From the NCBI GenBank assembly GCA_030761205.1, contig JAULJL010000041.1:1746001-1810000 (forward strand): a stretch of 64,000 bases of DNA, written 5' to 3'. The notes under the pieces were generated by a model. The model worked only from the letters and a program-made list of their open reading frames with translations, was not told where the DNA came from and searched no databases. Origin of the DNA: Fremontodendron californicum. Lineage: Eukaryota > Streptophyta > Magnoliopsida > Malvales > Malvaceae. Position numbers and translations under genes: made by a program. Shown here one piece after another: positions 47,486 to 60,374 of this stretch (position 1 is the first letter of the stretch; the number at the start of each line of letters is the position of its first letter).

Positions 47486-48399
47486 AATATTGAATTTTGG
47501 AAGTTGTCAAAATTTTTCGAGTCCGTTTGCAGATTTTTTCTTCCAAAAATGCCCTTTCATGCCCCCACATTTTACCATTTTTTAAACGAGCTCCAAATCA
47601 AAATTTTTCTTCACCAATCTCTTCCAAATAATTTAAAAGTATGATCTGGAAGTTTTCATAATTTTTGGAACTTATTTGATATTTTTTCGGGATTTATCTT
47701 CTTGAATTACTGCATATAGGCTCGAGATTTGACCATTTTGCAAACAAACTCCGAATCAAGATTTTCATTCGCCAATATCTTCAAAATAATTTAAAAATGA
47801 TATTTGCAAATTTTCAGAATTTTTGGAGTCCATTTGCGATTTTTTCGGGATTTATCTTCTTGAATTATTGCATAGGAGGCTCGGGATTTGGCCATTTTGC
47901 AAACGAACTCCGAATCAAGATTTTATTTTCCAATATCTTTAAAATAATTTAAAAATGAGATTTTCAAATTTTCAGAAGATTTGGAGTTCATTTGCTATTT
48001 TTTCGGGATTTATCTTCTTGAATTACTACATAAGAGACCCGTGATTTGGCCATTTTGCAAACGAACTCTGAATCAAGATTTTATTTTGAAAATCTCTTTA
48101 AAATAAATTTAAAATGATATTTGAAAATTTTCAGAAGATTTGGAGTTCATTTGCTATTTTTCCGGGATTTATCTTCTTGAATTACTACATAGGATACCCG
48201 GGATTTGGCCATTTTGCAAACGAACTCCGAATCAAGATTTTCTTTCGCCAATCTCTTCCAAATTATTTAAAAATGAGATTTGAAAATTTTTAGAATTTTT
48301 GGAGTCCATTTGCTATTTTTTCCAAATTTTCCAATTTTGCCCTTTTACCTCCGAAACCCGGTTTTGCTCAAAACAAGTATGATTTTCAGATTTTCTTCA
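47486..48399 (-). mobile_element. Element A: Ogre/Tat-like LTR, third piece
   Basis: The reverse complement of the LTR of C from about 22930 down to 22323. It also contains extra copies of a roughly 120-bp block with CGAACTCCGAATCAAGATTT that is repeated about five times. About 600 bp of LTR should remain to its end and would lie in the N gap. Confidence 0.8.
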
Positions 48400-48599
48400 N
48401 NNNNNNNNNNNNNNNNNNNNNNNNNNNNNNNNNNNNNNNNNNNNNNNNNNNNNNNNNNNNNNNNNNNNNNNNNNNNNNNNNNNNNNNNNNNNNNNNNNNN
48501 NNNNNNNNNNNNNNNNNNNNNNNNNNNNNNNNNNNNNNNNNNNNNNNNNNNNNNNNNNNNNNNNNNNNNNNNNNNNNNNNNNNNNNNNNNNNNNNNNNN
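48400..48599. other. Assembly gap (200 N)
   Basis: Exactly 200 N, so probably a placeholder of unknown true length. The end of LTR A, the left end of the 3' LTR of E and the left part of F all fall here. Confidence 0.97.
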
Positions 48600-49416
48600 G
48601 CAACACACACTAGATATGAAGAAAATGAAAAGAAAAATAAAGAAAAAGAAAACTAGAGAAAGGAAAGAAGAAGAAAACTTAGAGAATTTTATTACAATGG
48701 CTAATATCCTACCAATGTATCAATGTATCCTAATACTCATCCAAGGCCCTCTATTTATACACATTTTGGAGAGCTAAATGACAAGAGACAAGCTTTATAA
48801 ATTTCAAAGGTAGGTATAATAGGTGGGTGCATTTTTCTAACAATTTTCGTCATATTGTATGACAATTCTGATAAGCCAGCTTGATGGTCGATTTTGTCAA
48901 TGTTGGAGGCTCGATCTGATAAAATGGTCTTCTAGAAAAATATACCCCTATCAGCTACGGATCCATAGCCGTTGGAATCAGATCATTTTCTCATGTGGAT
49001 CGGAAGATATGGTCAAAATACCAAAACAGGTCAGCACAGACGTCATTGCACATCAGCCAACTTGATGGTCGATTTCACTAGGGAAAACGACTCCGTTTCA
49101 AGAAGTGTAAAATATGAAAAAGATAGATATGCCTCTTAACTTTGCACGGTTAAAATTTCAGCCTTATTGCTTCAGTGAAACTCCAGATATAGCTGATATG
49201 GCAAAAGGTGTCGGAACTGGAACTGAACTGGATTTGCCCTTAATTCTTGATTTAACCTAGTAATCTGAAATCACTCAAAGAAACTCATGAAAAACACCAA
49301 ATTACATAAAAATATAAAAGATCATAAACACAAGTAGACTAAGCAATAATAACTCGTATTTGACACAAAACAATAATAAAACATAACTAAAAACTATATA
49401 ATTATACGAGTTATCA
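48600..49416 (-). repeat. Element E 3' LTR, partial
   Basis: 817 bp matching 55008-55824. The other 678 bp fall in the gap. By eye about five differences from the 5' LTR. Confidence 0.9.
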
Positions 49417-49430
49417 CACCCCCACACTTA
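49417..49430 (-). other. Element E polypurine tract
   Basis: On the minus strand this reads TAAGTGTGGGGGTG, directly upstream of the 3' LTR. Confidence 0.8.
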
Positions 49431-51317
49431 GATTGTTGCTAGTCCCTATCAACGACTCAATAAAAATAAAATAAGAAAATCTAATCTAATCTAATCCATT
49501 TTCGTAGGAAATCACGGTGGCACTTAGCATGTGACACAAGCCTTTAAACCCCTAGGTGTCCCTAGTGGACGAGTTTAGTCTCGTGAGGGTTTGCTAGAAC
49601 GATACCCACAAACATTGAAAAACTAAAATATAAGTAAACTACATACACTAAAAATATTTACTCCTAATCCTTTCAATATAAATTAGAGACAATCTTTGAA
49701 CAAGTCTTATAAACTAATCAATAGCTCAAAGAATTTCACAAAAATTCATGCTTGAATGTAAATAAATGAGTTAAGCCAATATTAACATAACATATTTCAA
49801 TCAAAATAGTGCATATTCAACTTAATCTCAACCTCTCACATAGGATACTCTCATGATTTTCACTCTTTAAAGTAGTGGTAAAGTGTTTACACTCAATCAA
49901 TCTCATGAAAACACTTCTACCATATGCTTGCTTGTCCACCTATTCTCCACTATTTAGATCATACAACTTCATAAATCAAGAGGTCTTTATTCAAGGTTGT
50001 AATGGGGCCAAAGGGTTATAATGTGGTTAAAGAACAAAAGGATAAAGATATCACAAAGGTTCCAAAGAGTTCATAGAGTTTAGAGACATAATAAGATCAT
50101 ACAAATAAATTTCTCAAAACTCTTTACAAGTACATAGTCACATAGGCTAAATATTCATGTTGAGCCTTTGCTTCATTCTAACCAACTTTGTAACATCTTT
50201 TTCTTTACTTTAACTAGAAGTTCAAGAGAAGATTTTTTTTTTTTTTTTTTGAATATGGGAATGTATTTAACAATGATCCCTTTCTTTTTCTCTTGACTTT
50301 TTCTTTTCTTTTCTTCCCCCACACTTATCTTTTGTTTCTAACCCAAATTTTCAACTAAAAATATCCCTTGTTTTTTTTTTTTTGCAATATGTCTCAAAAT
50401 ATATAATCCATCTTTAGAACAAGGGTAAGGATATAAGTATATTTAGGCTAGGTGTAAGTTGTGGTTACCAATAAAACAGCATATTTAATGTAGGCTCAAA
50501 TTGGCTCACTAGTGGGGATGTTCTCTTAGAACATTAATAATGGATGGTTGTTTGGCTCTGGTTATAATCCTAATGCCTCTATCATATTCATGTTGTCACA
50601 TGTATCAATATAGTCTCAAACGGTTTAAAGCAAGTTCTAGAGAATCATGTAATCATAAGAGCACTCAAGAAAGAAATTAGATTGATTTGTATAATGCATC
50701 AATCATTATAGGCTCAAAAACTCACAAGGATGATTATACAAGTCAATATCAAGTCTAAACATGCTTCTTTCTCAATCAACATATCATATCAACATTGGCT
50801 CATAAAAAGGTTGACATCAAGCTCAATTCTCATGAAAATATTCTCACTAATAAATCTGTTTTAGACTTATGCAATTCATATCTCATCATTGTATTAAAAG
50901 GAACTAAAACACACTAAAAAATAATAATAATAATAATAATAATAAAGACTCATAAAAAAATAGTAGACAAAAAATAAAAGAAATCCTAAATCATTCCCCC
51001 CACACTTAATTCTTACATTGTCCTCAATGTAAGTCTATTAACCCAAATGAAAGAATCATGTGTAAGAGAAAAGAACTAATAACATAAGAATAGGAACAAC
51101 TAAGACTCAAAACAAAACAAACTCATGCAACCTAAATAATCCTAAAATACTAAACAAAAATTAACAAGTAAACATAAAAAGATTAAAATCAAACTGACAA
51201 GGTATGTCTCAAGTCTCCCTTACTCAGACCTTGTTCAGAATGAATACTTCTAAATTGCTTAAAACACAACAAACTTTTTTTTTTTTTTTTGAAGATTAGT
51301 AAAAATTATATTTACAT
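49431..51317 (-). other. Element E 3' non-coding region
   Basis: No open frame. It contains the inverted repeat ACATTG-TCCT-CAATGT (51015-51030) beside a C-rich (minus-strand G-rich) tract at 50996-51007, and an ATT/TAA trinucleotide run at about 50922-50945. The T-run at 51275-51290 marks the site where D carries its cassette. Confidence 0.7.
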
Positions 51318-54172
51318 CTAGTTATTTTCAAAACAAGGATCAGAAAGAAAAACAACCTCTTCTTGAGTAACATGATTTTCCAAAAAGAGTTTGAGTCTTT
51401 GTCCATTTACCTTGAATACGTTACCATTTTGAGGATTCTCAATGTCAACTGCTCCATAATGATACACATGCTTAACCACAAATGGGCCAGTCCATCTTGA
51501 TCTCAACTTACCAGGAAATATGTGAAGTCTAGAATTATAAAGTAGAACTTTTTGCCCAACATCAAATGTTTTTCTTGAAATTAACTTGTCATGAAAGGCT
51601 TTAGTTCTTTCTTTATGAATTTTAGAATTCTCATATGCATCATTTCTGAGTTCCTCAAGTTCATTTATGACTGGAAAAGTTTCATTCTCACCCAAAAAAG
51701 AATATTTTAGCTCGGATGGCAATGGTTTTAAATCCAGCTTGGGTGGTTCAATAGAGTGATGGAAGTTCTTCAAACTTTTGTTTCCAACAATGCTTAACCT
51801 GAAAATAATTTAACAAAGAATCAGTGTGTGAAATTTCTGAAGCATTATCAAACTCACATTCAATTAAATAAGCTTCTAAAGGATCATGGAATGTGGTAGT
51901 GGTGAGATGTTCATGAACAAGTTCTTCAATGAAATCCACTTCATGTACTTCTGAATCATCACTAGGTTGCTTGCAAATGTTGAACACATTTAATTCTAAA
52001 GTCATATTTCCAAAAAAAATGTTCAAAATACCATTCCTGCAATTTATCAGAGCATTAGAAGTTGCAAGAAATGGACGGCCTAATATAACAGGAATTTGAA
52101 CATTTGGATTTGAAACAGGATGTGTGTCCAAAACAATAAAATCAACAGGGAAGTAAAAATTATCAATTTGAATCAAAACATCTTCAACTATCCCTCAAGG
52201 AATTCTTACAGAACGATCAGCTAGTTGAAGTGTAACAGGTGTTTCCTTGAGTTCACCTAAACCTAACTGTTGATAAGCAGAAAAAGGCAAAAGATTAACA
52301 CTAGCACCAAGATCAAGCAATGCACGTTCTATTCTAGTGTTTCCAATGATGCATGAGATTGTTGGACATCCAGGATCTTTGAATTTTGGTGGAGTAAGGT
52401 GCTGAATGATTGAGCTCACACTTTCCGTCAGAAATGCTTTCTTTTGTACATTATGTTTCCTTTTAACTGTGCACATGTCCTTCAAAAATTTAGCATAAGA
52501 TGGAACTTGTTTGATTGCATCCAATAAAGGAATGTTAATCTTAACTTGTTTGAAAAGTTCATAAATTTCTGCATTTTGATTCAAATTCTTTATTGTTTGC
52601 AACCTTTGAGGAAAAGGGGCAGGATGCATACCTTTTTCTTTGTCCAAATTTTCAAGAAGTTCAGACTTACCATCATCCTTACCATTACTTTTCGGAGGGA
52701 AAGGAGGATCTTGGTCTTTTGATGGAATGTTTTTGTCAATTGCCTTTCCACTTCGAAGAGTTGTGATAGAACTGGCATTTTCCTGTTGAGTTTCATTGGA
52801 GCAAGAAACAAGACATTGAGTAGAAGGGTTAGGCTGAGGTTGAGCAGGAAACTTACCTTTTTCTTGAGTGCGTAATGAGGCTGTCAATGTGGACAAGGTG
52901 TTTTTGATCTCATTGATGTCCTGTGAAGTTTGGTTATTCATATTTGCTTGTGTTTGCATGAATGCTTGCAATGTCTCTTCCAAGGTTTGTACACGTGAAG
53001 GTTGATAGGAAAAAGTGTTGCCCGGCTTTTGAGATTGTGGTACCTGAACATGATTATTATTCCGCCAACTGAAGTTGGGATGATTTCTCCATTCAGGGTT
53101 ATACGTTTCAGAGTAAGGAGAAGGAAAAAGGCTTTTTAAATGTGTTTATGGAATTTACTTGATCATGCAACGCTTCTTTAAGAATGGGAATGTTTGGACA
53201 TTCAGAAGTGGGGTGTCCCATGATTTCACAAATTCCACAACTTTTTTCATTTTTAACCGTTTTGACTTCTTTTACTTCTCTAAGTTCCATGGCTTCAATC
53301 TTTCTAGCCAAATTACCTACTTTAGCTTTTATCTCATCTTCTTGACTAAAATGATATTTACCTCTGTTAGAAACAAAATTAGATCTATTGGAACTTTCAG
53401 AGGAATTATCTGTGTGCCAGGCTTGAGAGTTATCTGCCAAATGGTCTAGGTAGTCAAAGGCTTCTTCAGGTTCTTTTTCTAGAAACTCACCGTTACACAT
53501 TGTTTCAACAAATTGTTTAGTTTCGGGAGTTAAACTTTCATAAAAGAAACTAATAAGACGCCATTTTTCAAAACCATGATGTGCACAAGAACTTAACAAA
53601 TCTTTAAAACGCTCCCAGCACTGAAAAAATGCTTCATTTTGATTTTGATTGAAATTTTGAATCTGTCTTTTCAAAGCAGTAGTTTTATGTGCTGGGAAAA
53701 ATTTCTTTAGAAACTCAGTTTGTAATTCTTGCCATGTGCCAATTGACCTTGGTTTTAAATTATGAAGCCAAAATTTTGCTTTATCTTTTAAAGAAAAAGG
53801 AAATAATTTTAGCTTGACAATTTCATTTGTACATTGTTGGTCATTAAAGGTGACACATACATCTTCGAAATCTTTTAGAAACGAGTAAGCACTTTCCGAT
53901 TCTAACCCATGGAAATTTGGAAGCAAAGCTATCATACCTGGTTTAAAACGAAAGTTGTTTGCATTGAGAGGAAAAATAAAACAAGAGGGTGATGAGCTTC
54001 GAGTTGGTTGCAAGTAGTCACGCATGGTGCGTACTTGTCTGTTCTCATCTTCAGTATGAACACTTTCATTGTCAGCCATGGTAGGAGTTGTATTAGAAAG
54101 ATTACCTGAAAAAGTTTCACAATAAAATCTAACTAAACGACGAGATCTAAAATCACGTCGCCAAACAAGCAT
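51318..54172 (-). pseudogene. Gag-protease-integrase-tail gene of element E, broken
   Basis: Nearly identical to the 912-residue frame of D but disrupted in three places. One extra T in a run (53125-53129, five instead of four) shifts the frame after the Gag zinc knuckle. A CGA codon of D is TGA here (52195-52197), just after the protease core; a C-to-T change at CpG explains it. Near 51748-51773 the frame shifts again. Between the protease part and the integrase tail E keeps about 115 bp missing from D, encoding [19 protein letters not shown], the linker that normally precedes reverse transcriptase. It then jumps to the integrase tail, so the large polymerase deletion is older than the D/E split. 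Confidence 0.85.
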
Positions 54173-54196
54173 AAAACAAAGTTAATATACAAATTA

Positions 54197-54261
54197 GGCG
54201 GTATAACCAGCCAATAAAAATAAAACAAAGTTAATATACAAATTAGGCGGTATAACCAGCC
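54197..54261 (-). repeat. Two copies of the GGCTGGTTATACCGCC motif in the E leader
   Basis: At 54197-54212 and 54246-54261, the same place relative to the gene as in D. Confidence 0.8.
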
Positions 54262-54305
54262 AATAAAAGTAAATATACTTATAAACTTATATACTTAGTA
54301 TTGCT

Positions 54306-54323
54306 TCCCCGGCAACGGCGCCA
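54306..54323 (-). other. Element E primer binding site (tRNA-Asp type)
   Basis: On the minus strand this reads TGGCGCCGTTGCCGGGGA, six bases from the LTR. Confidence 0.9.
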
Positions 54324-54329
54324 AAAACT

Positions 54330-55824
54330 TGATGGAGACTCAATTAAGAGTTGTAAACCCAAGTGCAGGTTATGTTCAAGTAATAAATTCTCGGGTGTCC
54401 GAGGTCGAACCACAGGGAAGCGTATTAGTAAGTATAAGTTTATAAATATATAAGAAAAAGAAAGTAAACAAGATATTAGGGAATCAACAACAAAACAAGA
54501 TAAACAAGATATTAGAGAACAAAATAAACAAAATAACATAAAAGAAATTAAACAAGATATAAAAAACAATAAGAAAAGATGTTGAGGTTAGAGAATCCAC
54601 TCTTGGTGTTATGCTAAGGTTAATCTTGTTTTATTACACAATTGAAATTCACACATAAGGGAGATTCCAATCGGAAAGTTTAGCAATTCAGTTCAAATTG
54701 TCCAACGTCCATAGCATATGATATTATGTTCATTTGGTGTCCTCAAAACTCACAAAAAGAGTCCAAGCATTCCTTATGCCAAGGTATATGTCTACAACAA
54801 ATCAAGGTTATGAAACCAAGCATTTACTGTGCCATTTTCATTGTCAATAATGAATCAAGATCCCTACTTTGCAAGTATGATTTTAAACCAAAAGAAAATA
54901 TTATCTATACTAGTGTTTATAAATGATGATTCATTTTAGCTCATGTTTAAGAGACTAACCTTAGCATTTACCAAAAGCTTTACCTCATCACCTCAACAAT
55001 ATGATTAGCAACACATACTAGATATGAAGAAAATGAAAAGAAAAATAAAGAAAAAGAAAACTAGAGAAAGGAAAGAAGAAGAAAACTTAGAGAATTTTAT
55101 TACAATGGCTAATATCCTACCAATGTATCAATGTATCCTAATACTCATCCAAGGCCCTCTATTTATACACATTTTGGAGAGCTAAATGACAAGAGACAAG
55201 CTTTATAAATTTCAAAGGTAGGTATAATAGGTGGGTGCATTTTTCTAACAATTTTCGTCATATTGTATGACAATTCTGATCAGCCAGCTTGATGGTCGAT
55301 TTTGTCAATGTTGGAGGCTCGATCTGATAAAATGGTCTTCTAGAAAAATATACCCCTATCAGCTACGGATCCATAGCCGTTGGAATCAGATCATTTGCTC
55401 ATGTGGATCGGAAGATATGGTCAAAATACCAAAACAGGTCAGCACAGACGTCATTGCACATCAGCCAACTTGATGGTCGATTTCACTAGGGAAAACGACT
55501 CCGTTTCAAGAAGTGTAAAATATGAAAAAGATAGATATGCCTCTTAACTTTGCACGGTTAAAATTTCAGCCTTATTGCTTCAGTGAAACTCCAGATATAG
55601 CTGATATGGAAAAAGGTGTCGGAACTAGAACTGAACTGGATTTGCCCTTAATTCTTGATTTAACCTAGTAATCTGAAATCACTCAAAGAAACTCATGAAA
55701 AACACCAAATTACATAAAAATATAAAAGATCATAAACACAAGTAGACTAAGCAATAATAACTCGTATTTGACACAAAACAATAATAAAACATAACTAAAA
55801 ACTATATAATTATACGAGTTATCA
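54330..55824 (-). repeat. Element E 5' LTR
   Basis: 1495 bp, related along its full length to the LTR of D. A TATA-like box on the minus strand lies at 55159-55167. Confidence 0.92.
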
Positions 55825-55897
55825 CGTTTGGCAGATTGGCAATTTCTTCATTAATTGGGCTGTCTTCCCAATTAGTACTTGAGTTAAGTTGTCCAAC

Positions 55898-56833
55898 CTA
55901 ACCAACACTCTTTCTTGGCTTTTTAGGATTTGCAGGATCATACAAGAAATTTTTCGAATTTGTGCATTTTGTAAGGCGTTTTCTTTGCAAAATAGTGGAT
56001 GCATTCTCCATTACAAGTATTATTTCATCATCCGTTGTAGTGCATTGCTCATCGAGGAATGGAGCATATTTTGGTACTTGTTGAATGACATCCATAAACA
56101 AGCTGTTTAAGGTTTTCGGAATGTGTTGTTCATGTTCCTCCTCCCTGAACTTTGCAAATCTGCTAGGAAAAGGTGGAGAAAAAATATTAGTAAAAACTGG
56201 AACCTTAAACGTTACCTCAAGTGCCAAAGTACTCTCCTTTGGAATTGAAGCTTCATTATCCTCAAGAATAGAATCCATCTCTAATTTTGTTTCATCCTCA
56301 TCTTGTTCCTCATTCCTCAAGGTCAATATTAGCATTCTCGTTTGGGTTAATCATCGTTTGGGCAGGGAGTTCTTCAGATCTTTATGCTACCCATCCCACC
56401 ATACTACTAGCCAATTGGCTGATTTGCTTCTCCAAACTCTGGACGCTTGCCCTTGTTTCTTGTTGAAATTGCAAAGTATCAGTAACAAGAGAATATACAA
56501 GATCTTTTAAAGAACTACCTGAGTTTTGAGTCATATGTGGTGGCTGAAAAAGATCTGGTTCTTGAGACCATGATTGATTGAAGCTAGATAAATTAGTGTA
56601 ATAGGCATAAGGATCTACTTCTTGGTAATTTTCCTAGTAGCCATAATTAGTATGATCCCCCATCCCTCATGGTAAGTGTTTGAGTAATGATCATATTGTT
56701 GGTCTTAGAACCCTTGATGGCCTTGACATCCTCCCATGGCCAATTGTTGAACTGAGGAGGTGAGATTGGCTTGTTGGTTCTCCATGTTCATGTATGCAAC
56801 CAACTCTTCAAGTGTTAGATTGCTCAATTCCAT
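55898..56833 (-). pseudogene. Gag-derived pseudogene of element F
   Basis: Similar along its length to the 312-residue protein of element B. The matching ATG is at 56831-56833. Several stops and frameshifts break the first part (for example around 56640 and 56709); an open frame of 145 residues remains at 55898-56335 and includes PPFPSRFAK and VIQQVPKYAPFLDE. It is not expected to make a full protein. Confidence 0.8.
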
Positions 56834-56933
56834 CGTTTTTTTTAAAAGGAAAATTTTGTATGTACAAGAAAATAAAACTAATTAGAACTGAAAATAAGAT
56901 AAAACCAAGTAACAAATAAACTAAAGAAAACCA

Positions 56934-56951
56934 TCCCCGGCAACGACGCCA
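56934..56951 (-). other. Element F primer binding site, mutated
   Basis: The tRNA-Asp type with one change (CGGCGCC reads CGACGCC on the plus strand), consistent with CpG deamination. Confidence 0.8.
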
Positions 56952-56957
56952 AAAACT

Positions 56958-58499
56958 TGATGCACTCAAAAAAGTATATCTTATTTAACCTTGCACTAAA
57001 AAGATCAATTGTATAGTAGTTAGCAAGGGTCGAGTCCTCAGAGATTGGGTTTTAGTTTATAAATTATTAGTTTATAACTTAGATTCAAAGAAAACAAAGT
57101 AAAGGGGGATTTTTGAAATAGTTTAAAAATAAATAAAACAAGAAAAGTAGAAAACAAGTAAATAAGAAACAATCAAATATGAGAAATATGGTTAAGGTTT
57201 CATTCTCCACCACTAGACAATATTATGAATAAAATTCAAATCTATCAACTTTAATTAGCTATCAAAGTTAACAACCGTAGATAACAACATCCTGTGTTGC
57301 CCCAATCCTTCCTTAGTTCGTCGTTAAGCAGGACGAACGCCACTACTTAATCTCTAACTATCAAATAACCTAAGATAAACATCATTAGATTCAAACTGAT
57401 AGCAGCTTTATGATGAGAAAAATAGGTTGATCTAAGCAACAAATATATAAGTTGGATTCGTTCAACTTATGTTATGTTCCACTTCATAATTCCTGAAAAC
57501 CCAACATAATCATGAATTACAAATTGCCACTATTGAATAGAAATCAAGACAATTACACGGATCAAAATTCCTAAAGTAGCATTAGATAATTATCAAGATC
57601 TATCTAGTTTGCAACCTAAACAAATCAAGACAATATCATGAACAATTCTTGTAGAATAACATAAACAACTTTGATAGAAAACTAATATAGATAGAATTTC
57701 AAAATCAATTACAAAACATGTCTAGGGCTTTGAAATCACCCTTAACCAAAAATAAGTTTAGCCTAGCATAGACATAGACATAGACATAGAGAATATATAC
57801 ATAAAACTAAAAAGAAAATAAAAGAATGGAGAAGAAAAAGAAAATTAATGATGATCTTTGAGTCTCATCCCAAAGATAATGATAGTTTGTGATCAAAAGA
57901 TGGTATTTATAGAGCTTTTTGATCTTGAAAACCCTTTCTTGTTGATCAAGGAAGCTAGGAGTCAAAGGAATGCAAAATAGGCAAGATTTTTGAGTTTTGC
58001 AGTTTTTCCCGGTTTTGAGGACAGTAGGGTCAGCGCCGCGGCGCCAAGTGGGCTGACTTGGTGTTTTTGCTTGCTGACGTCGATTTCGTGACACTGCACT
58101 ATCTTTTACTTCATCGGCTGATTTGGATGACCATCCGATGCCCGATTCAGGCATGTAAACTATATTTGGAAAGGTATGCAAGTCAGCTTCAAAAGTCAAG
58201 AAGGAAGTTTCGTCAAATAATGAATTTAACATAATGATTTCCTTACAACAAGCTCCGGAGGTCAGATCTGCCTGATCATCTAGCACTTAGAATTTGATTT
58301 TTTTGACTCCCAAGTCTTCTTCCATCTTGTGATTGTGATTTTGTAAGCTCTTTACCATCATTATTGACATCTTTTGACTTCATTCTCCTTATTGTACCTA
58401 AAATTCAAAAACATAATATAAGTAAACAAGATAAAGATCGAAAATATAACAAAAACTAAAGGTAAAAAGGCATAAAATATATATTTTATGAGCTTATCA
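56958..58499 (-). repeat. Element F 5' LTR
   Basis: 1542 bp, starts TGATGCACTC and ends GCTTATCA. A TATA-like box on the minus strand lies at 57904-57911. A perfect 12-bp palindrome GCGCCGCGGCGC sits at 58033-58044. The open frame at 57807-58286 inside it has no recognisable domain. Confidence 0.8.
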
Positions 58500-60019
58500 A
58501 CTTATTTCGATCGGTTAACTGAATTTTAATTATTCTACTATCAATAAATTAAAATTACATTTTAAAATATTAAATTAATTTCTAATTTTTCATAATGCAA
58601 ATAAGTATAATCATTCAACAAATATTCAAATATCAAACATAAATAAAAAGTGTATCCATAATAAGTTAAAATTTTCAACAAGATAAAATTTAAAACATTT
58701 AATAAAAACTAAAAATGTAATGTTTTATATATAAAATAATTTGATTAATTCAATTATTTTCAAATAATAAAAATAAATTAACCAATAATTGAACTATTTT
58801 AAATTTTTTTAATTATTATCGACTAAATAATAATTTAATAACCGTTCAAATAACTAAATTAATTTTAATTACAATCGATTAATTCGGTTTTCACCGAATG
58901 ATACACATCCCTGAGCTGTGGCCTGTGAAACCCAACTGAACCATGTGGGCTTGGATTACATAATCGTCGAGAACTCATGAGACTAAAACGGGGTGAGAAG
59001 GCCTTTGCGGAATCAACAAAATGGATTTTATCCTATCAAAAAGAAGTGAAATTACTGTTGATTTCGGTTTTCTTACATTAAATTAATAATTTCCTTTATT
59101 CATATATATTTTGCTGATGATAAATATTTTTGATTGCCTTTAAATACACTATCATAATTAATTTTTTTTTTCGATGTTACTATTTAATTCTTTCTTTTGT
59201 ATATTTAAGCATTTGTAAGCTACTCCTTGCCAAATAATCTTCTTCCATCTTATAAATCTCATTCCATTAGCTATAAGATTTAAATTTGAGATGTTAAAAT
59301 AAATATGTTGAAATTTAATTTAATTTTTAGGAGTGTCTTCTTAGGACCACATTTTTAATTCTAAATTAAGCAGACTTTCATTTTTTATAAGTAATTAATT
59401 TTAAAATTATAATTTTATACATAAATGGTGAAGTTTGATCTTATAGTTATAACTTTTTTTTTATAGAGATTATCGCGGTTTGATCTTTAATTATTAAAAT
59501 TAAGAATTTAACATTTTATCAACAAATCACATAATTATTATCAACTTCAATTTATTTAGACAATAACTAACCTTTTAGATTCATTTCGTAGTAAAGAAAT
59601 ATGAATTCAATGTCAAAACGGTAGAAAAAAAAACACTTATTGCACTATCAAATAAATTCTTAATATCAAATGTGTTAAATTCGAGAAACTTAAAAGCTTC
59701 GTCCTATATCCTAATATAAGGATGTGCATATTTCAATTTGGTCAAGCTTGAGAAAAAGTTTTGGTAATGGTATGGAACCATAATTCAATATTTTCTTAAA
59801 TCAAACCTTAACGAATAGCCTCAAACGACCAAACAGTCTCTTGTTCATTTTTTTTTTGGGTCAAAATTAATTGTTTTTAGATCTACCTAAAAATCGGGTT
59901 ATTCGTTAGGCCTAAAATTTCGTTTGATATTTGAGAGAGTTTAGACAAATATAAAGCAGAAAAACGGATTTGGACGAAAAAAAATGAAATCTGTTTAAAT
60001 ATGTATCAAGTCTTTCAAG
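58500..60019. other. AT-rich intergenic sequence, nothing recognised
   Basis: Right flank of the nest. No sustained open frame, RNA gene or repeat boundary could be supported. Confidence 0.45.
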
Positions 60020-60255
60020 TAGACCTACTCATGGGTCAGGTCGCGGCCTGAAAATTTTCAAGTCTCTTGCCCAAGCCTGACCTTGGGCGGACCCGAATCA
60101 CTGTTCATAATTAATAAAATAATTTTTTATTTTTTATAATTAAATTTAAATAACAAAATAATATTTTATTCCATGAACAGTAATCCGGGCCGGCCAAAAT
60201 TGCTCACTCAGGGCCTGGCCTGCCGGGCGGGCTGCCTGACCTTTGAGCAGGTCTA
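60020..60255. mobile_element. hAT-type MITE, 236 bp
   Basis: The ends are inverted repeats: TAGACCTACTCATGGGTCAGG at the left and the reverse complement of TAGACCTGCTCAAAGGTCAGG at the right. 8-bp target duplications flank it, CTTTCAAG (60012-60019) and CTTTTAAG (60256-60263), with one mismatch. GC-rich arms surround an AT-rich centre. No coding capacity. Confidence 0.75.
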
Positions 60256-60374
60256 CTTTTAAGGTTCGAATCTGACTCTTTTTTCAATTATATAATATAA
60301 AAGATAAATATATATAATATTGAATTTTAAATATTAAATATTATGTTAAGCTTCCATATGTAAAATTTAATTAA

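Larger units (their letters stand above)
48600..55824 (-). mobile_element. Element E: Athila-like element, sister of D without cargo
   Basis: A minus-strand element with 5' LTR at 54330-55824, a tRNA-Asp-type primer site, a broken Gag-protease-integrase-tail gene, a polypurine tract, and a 3' LTR truncated by the gap. It matches D closely through the gene and the 3' region but lacks the 1.83-kb cassette with the zinc-finger and LOG genes. It is inserted in element F; the right copy of the target duplication should be CGTTT at 55825-55829, and the left copy is in the gap. Confidence 0.9.
55825..58499 (-). mobile_element. Element F: partial Athila-like element, relative of B
   Basis: What remains is the 5' LTR (56958-58499), a primer site and about 1.1 kb of gag-derived sequence, cut at 55825 by element E. 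Its other half should lie left of E but is not visible, so it is in the gap or lost. The internal part matches B (about 16790-17930), while the LTR differs from that of B except near its start. Confidence 0.8.

Noticed and set aside
48280..48777. Open frames spanning the N gap
   Set aside because: They exist only because the N bases are translated as unknown residues.
57807..58286. 159-residue open frame in the LTR of F
   Set aside because: It lies across the promoter region of an LTR, has no recognisable domain and ends in AT-rich sequence.
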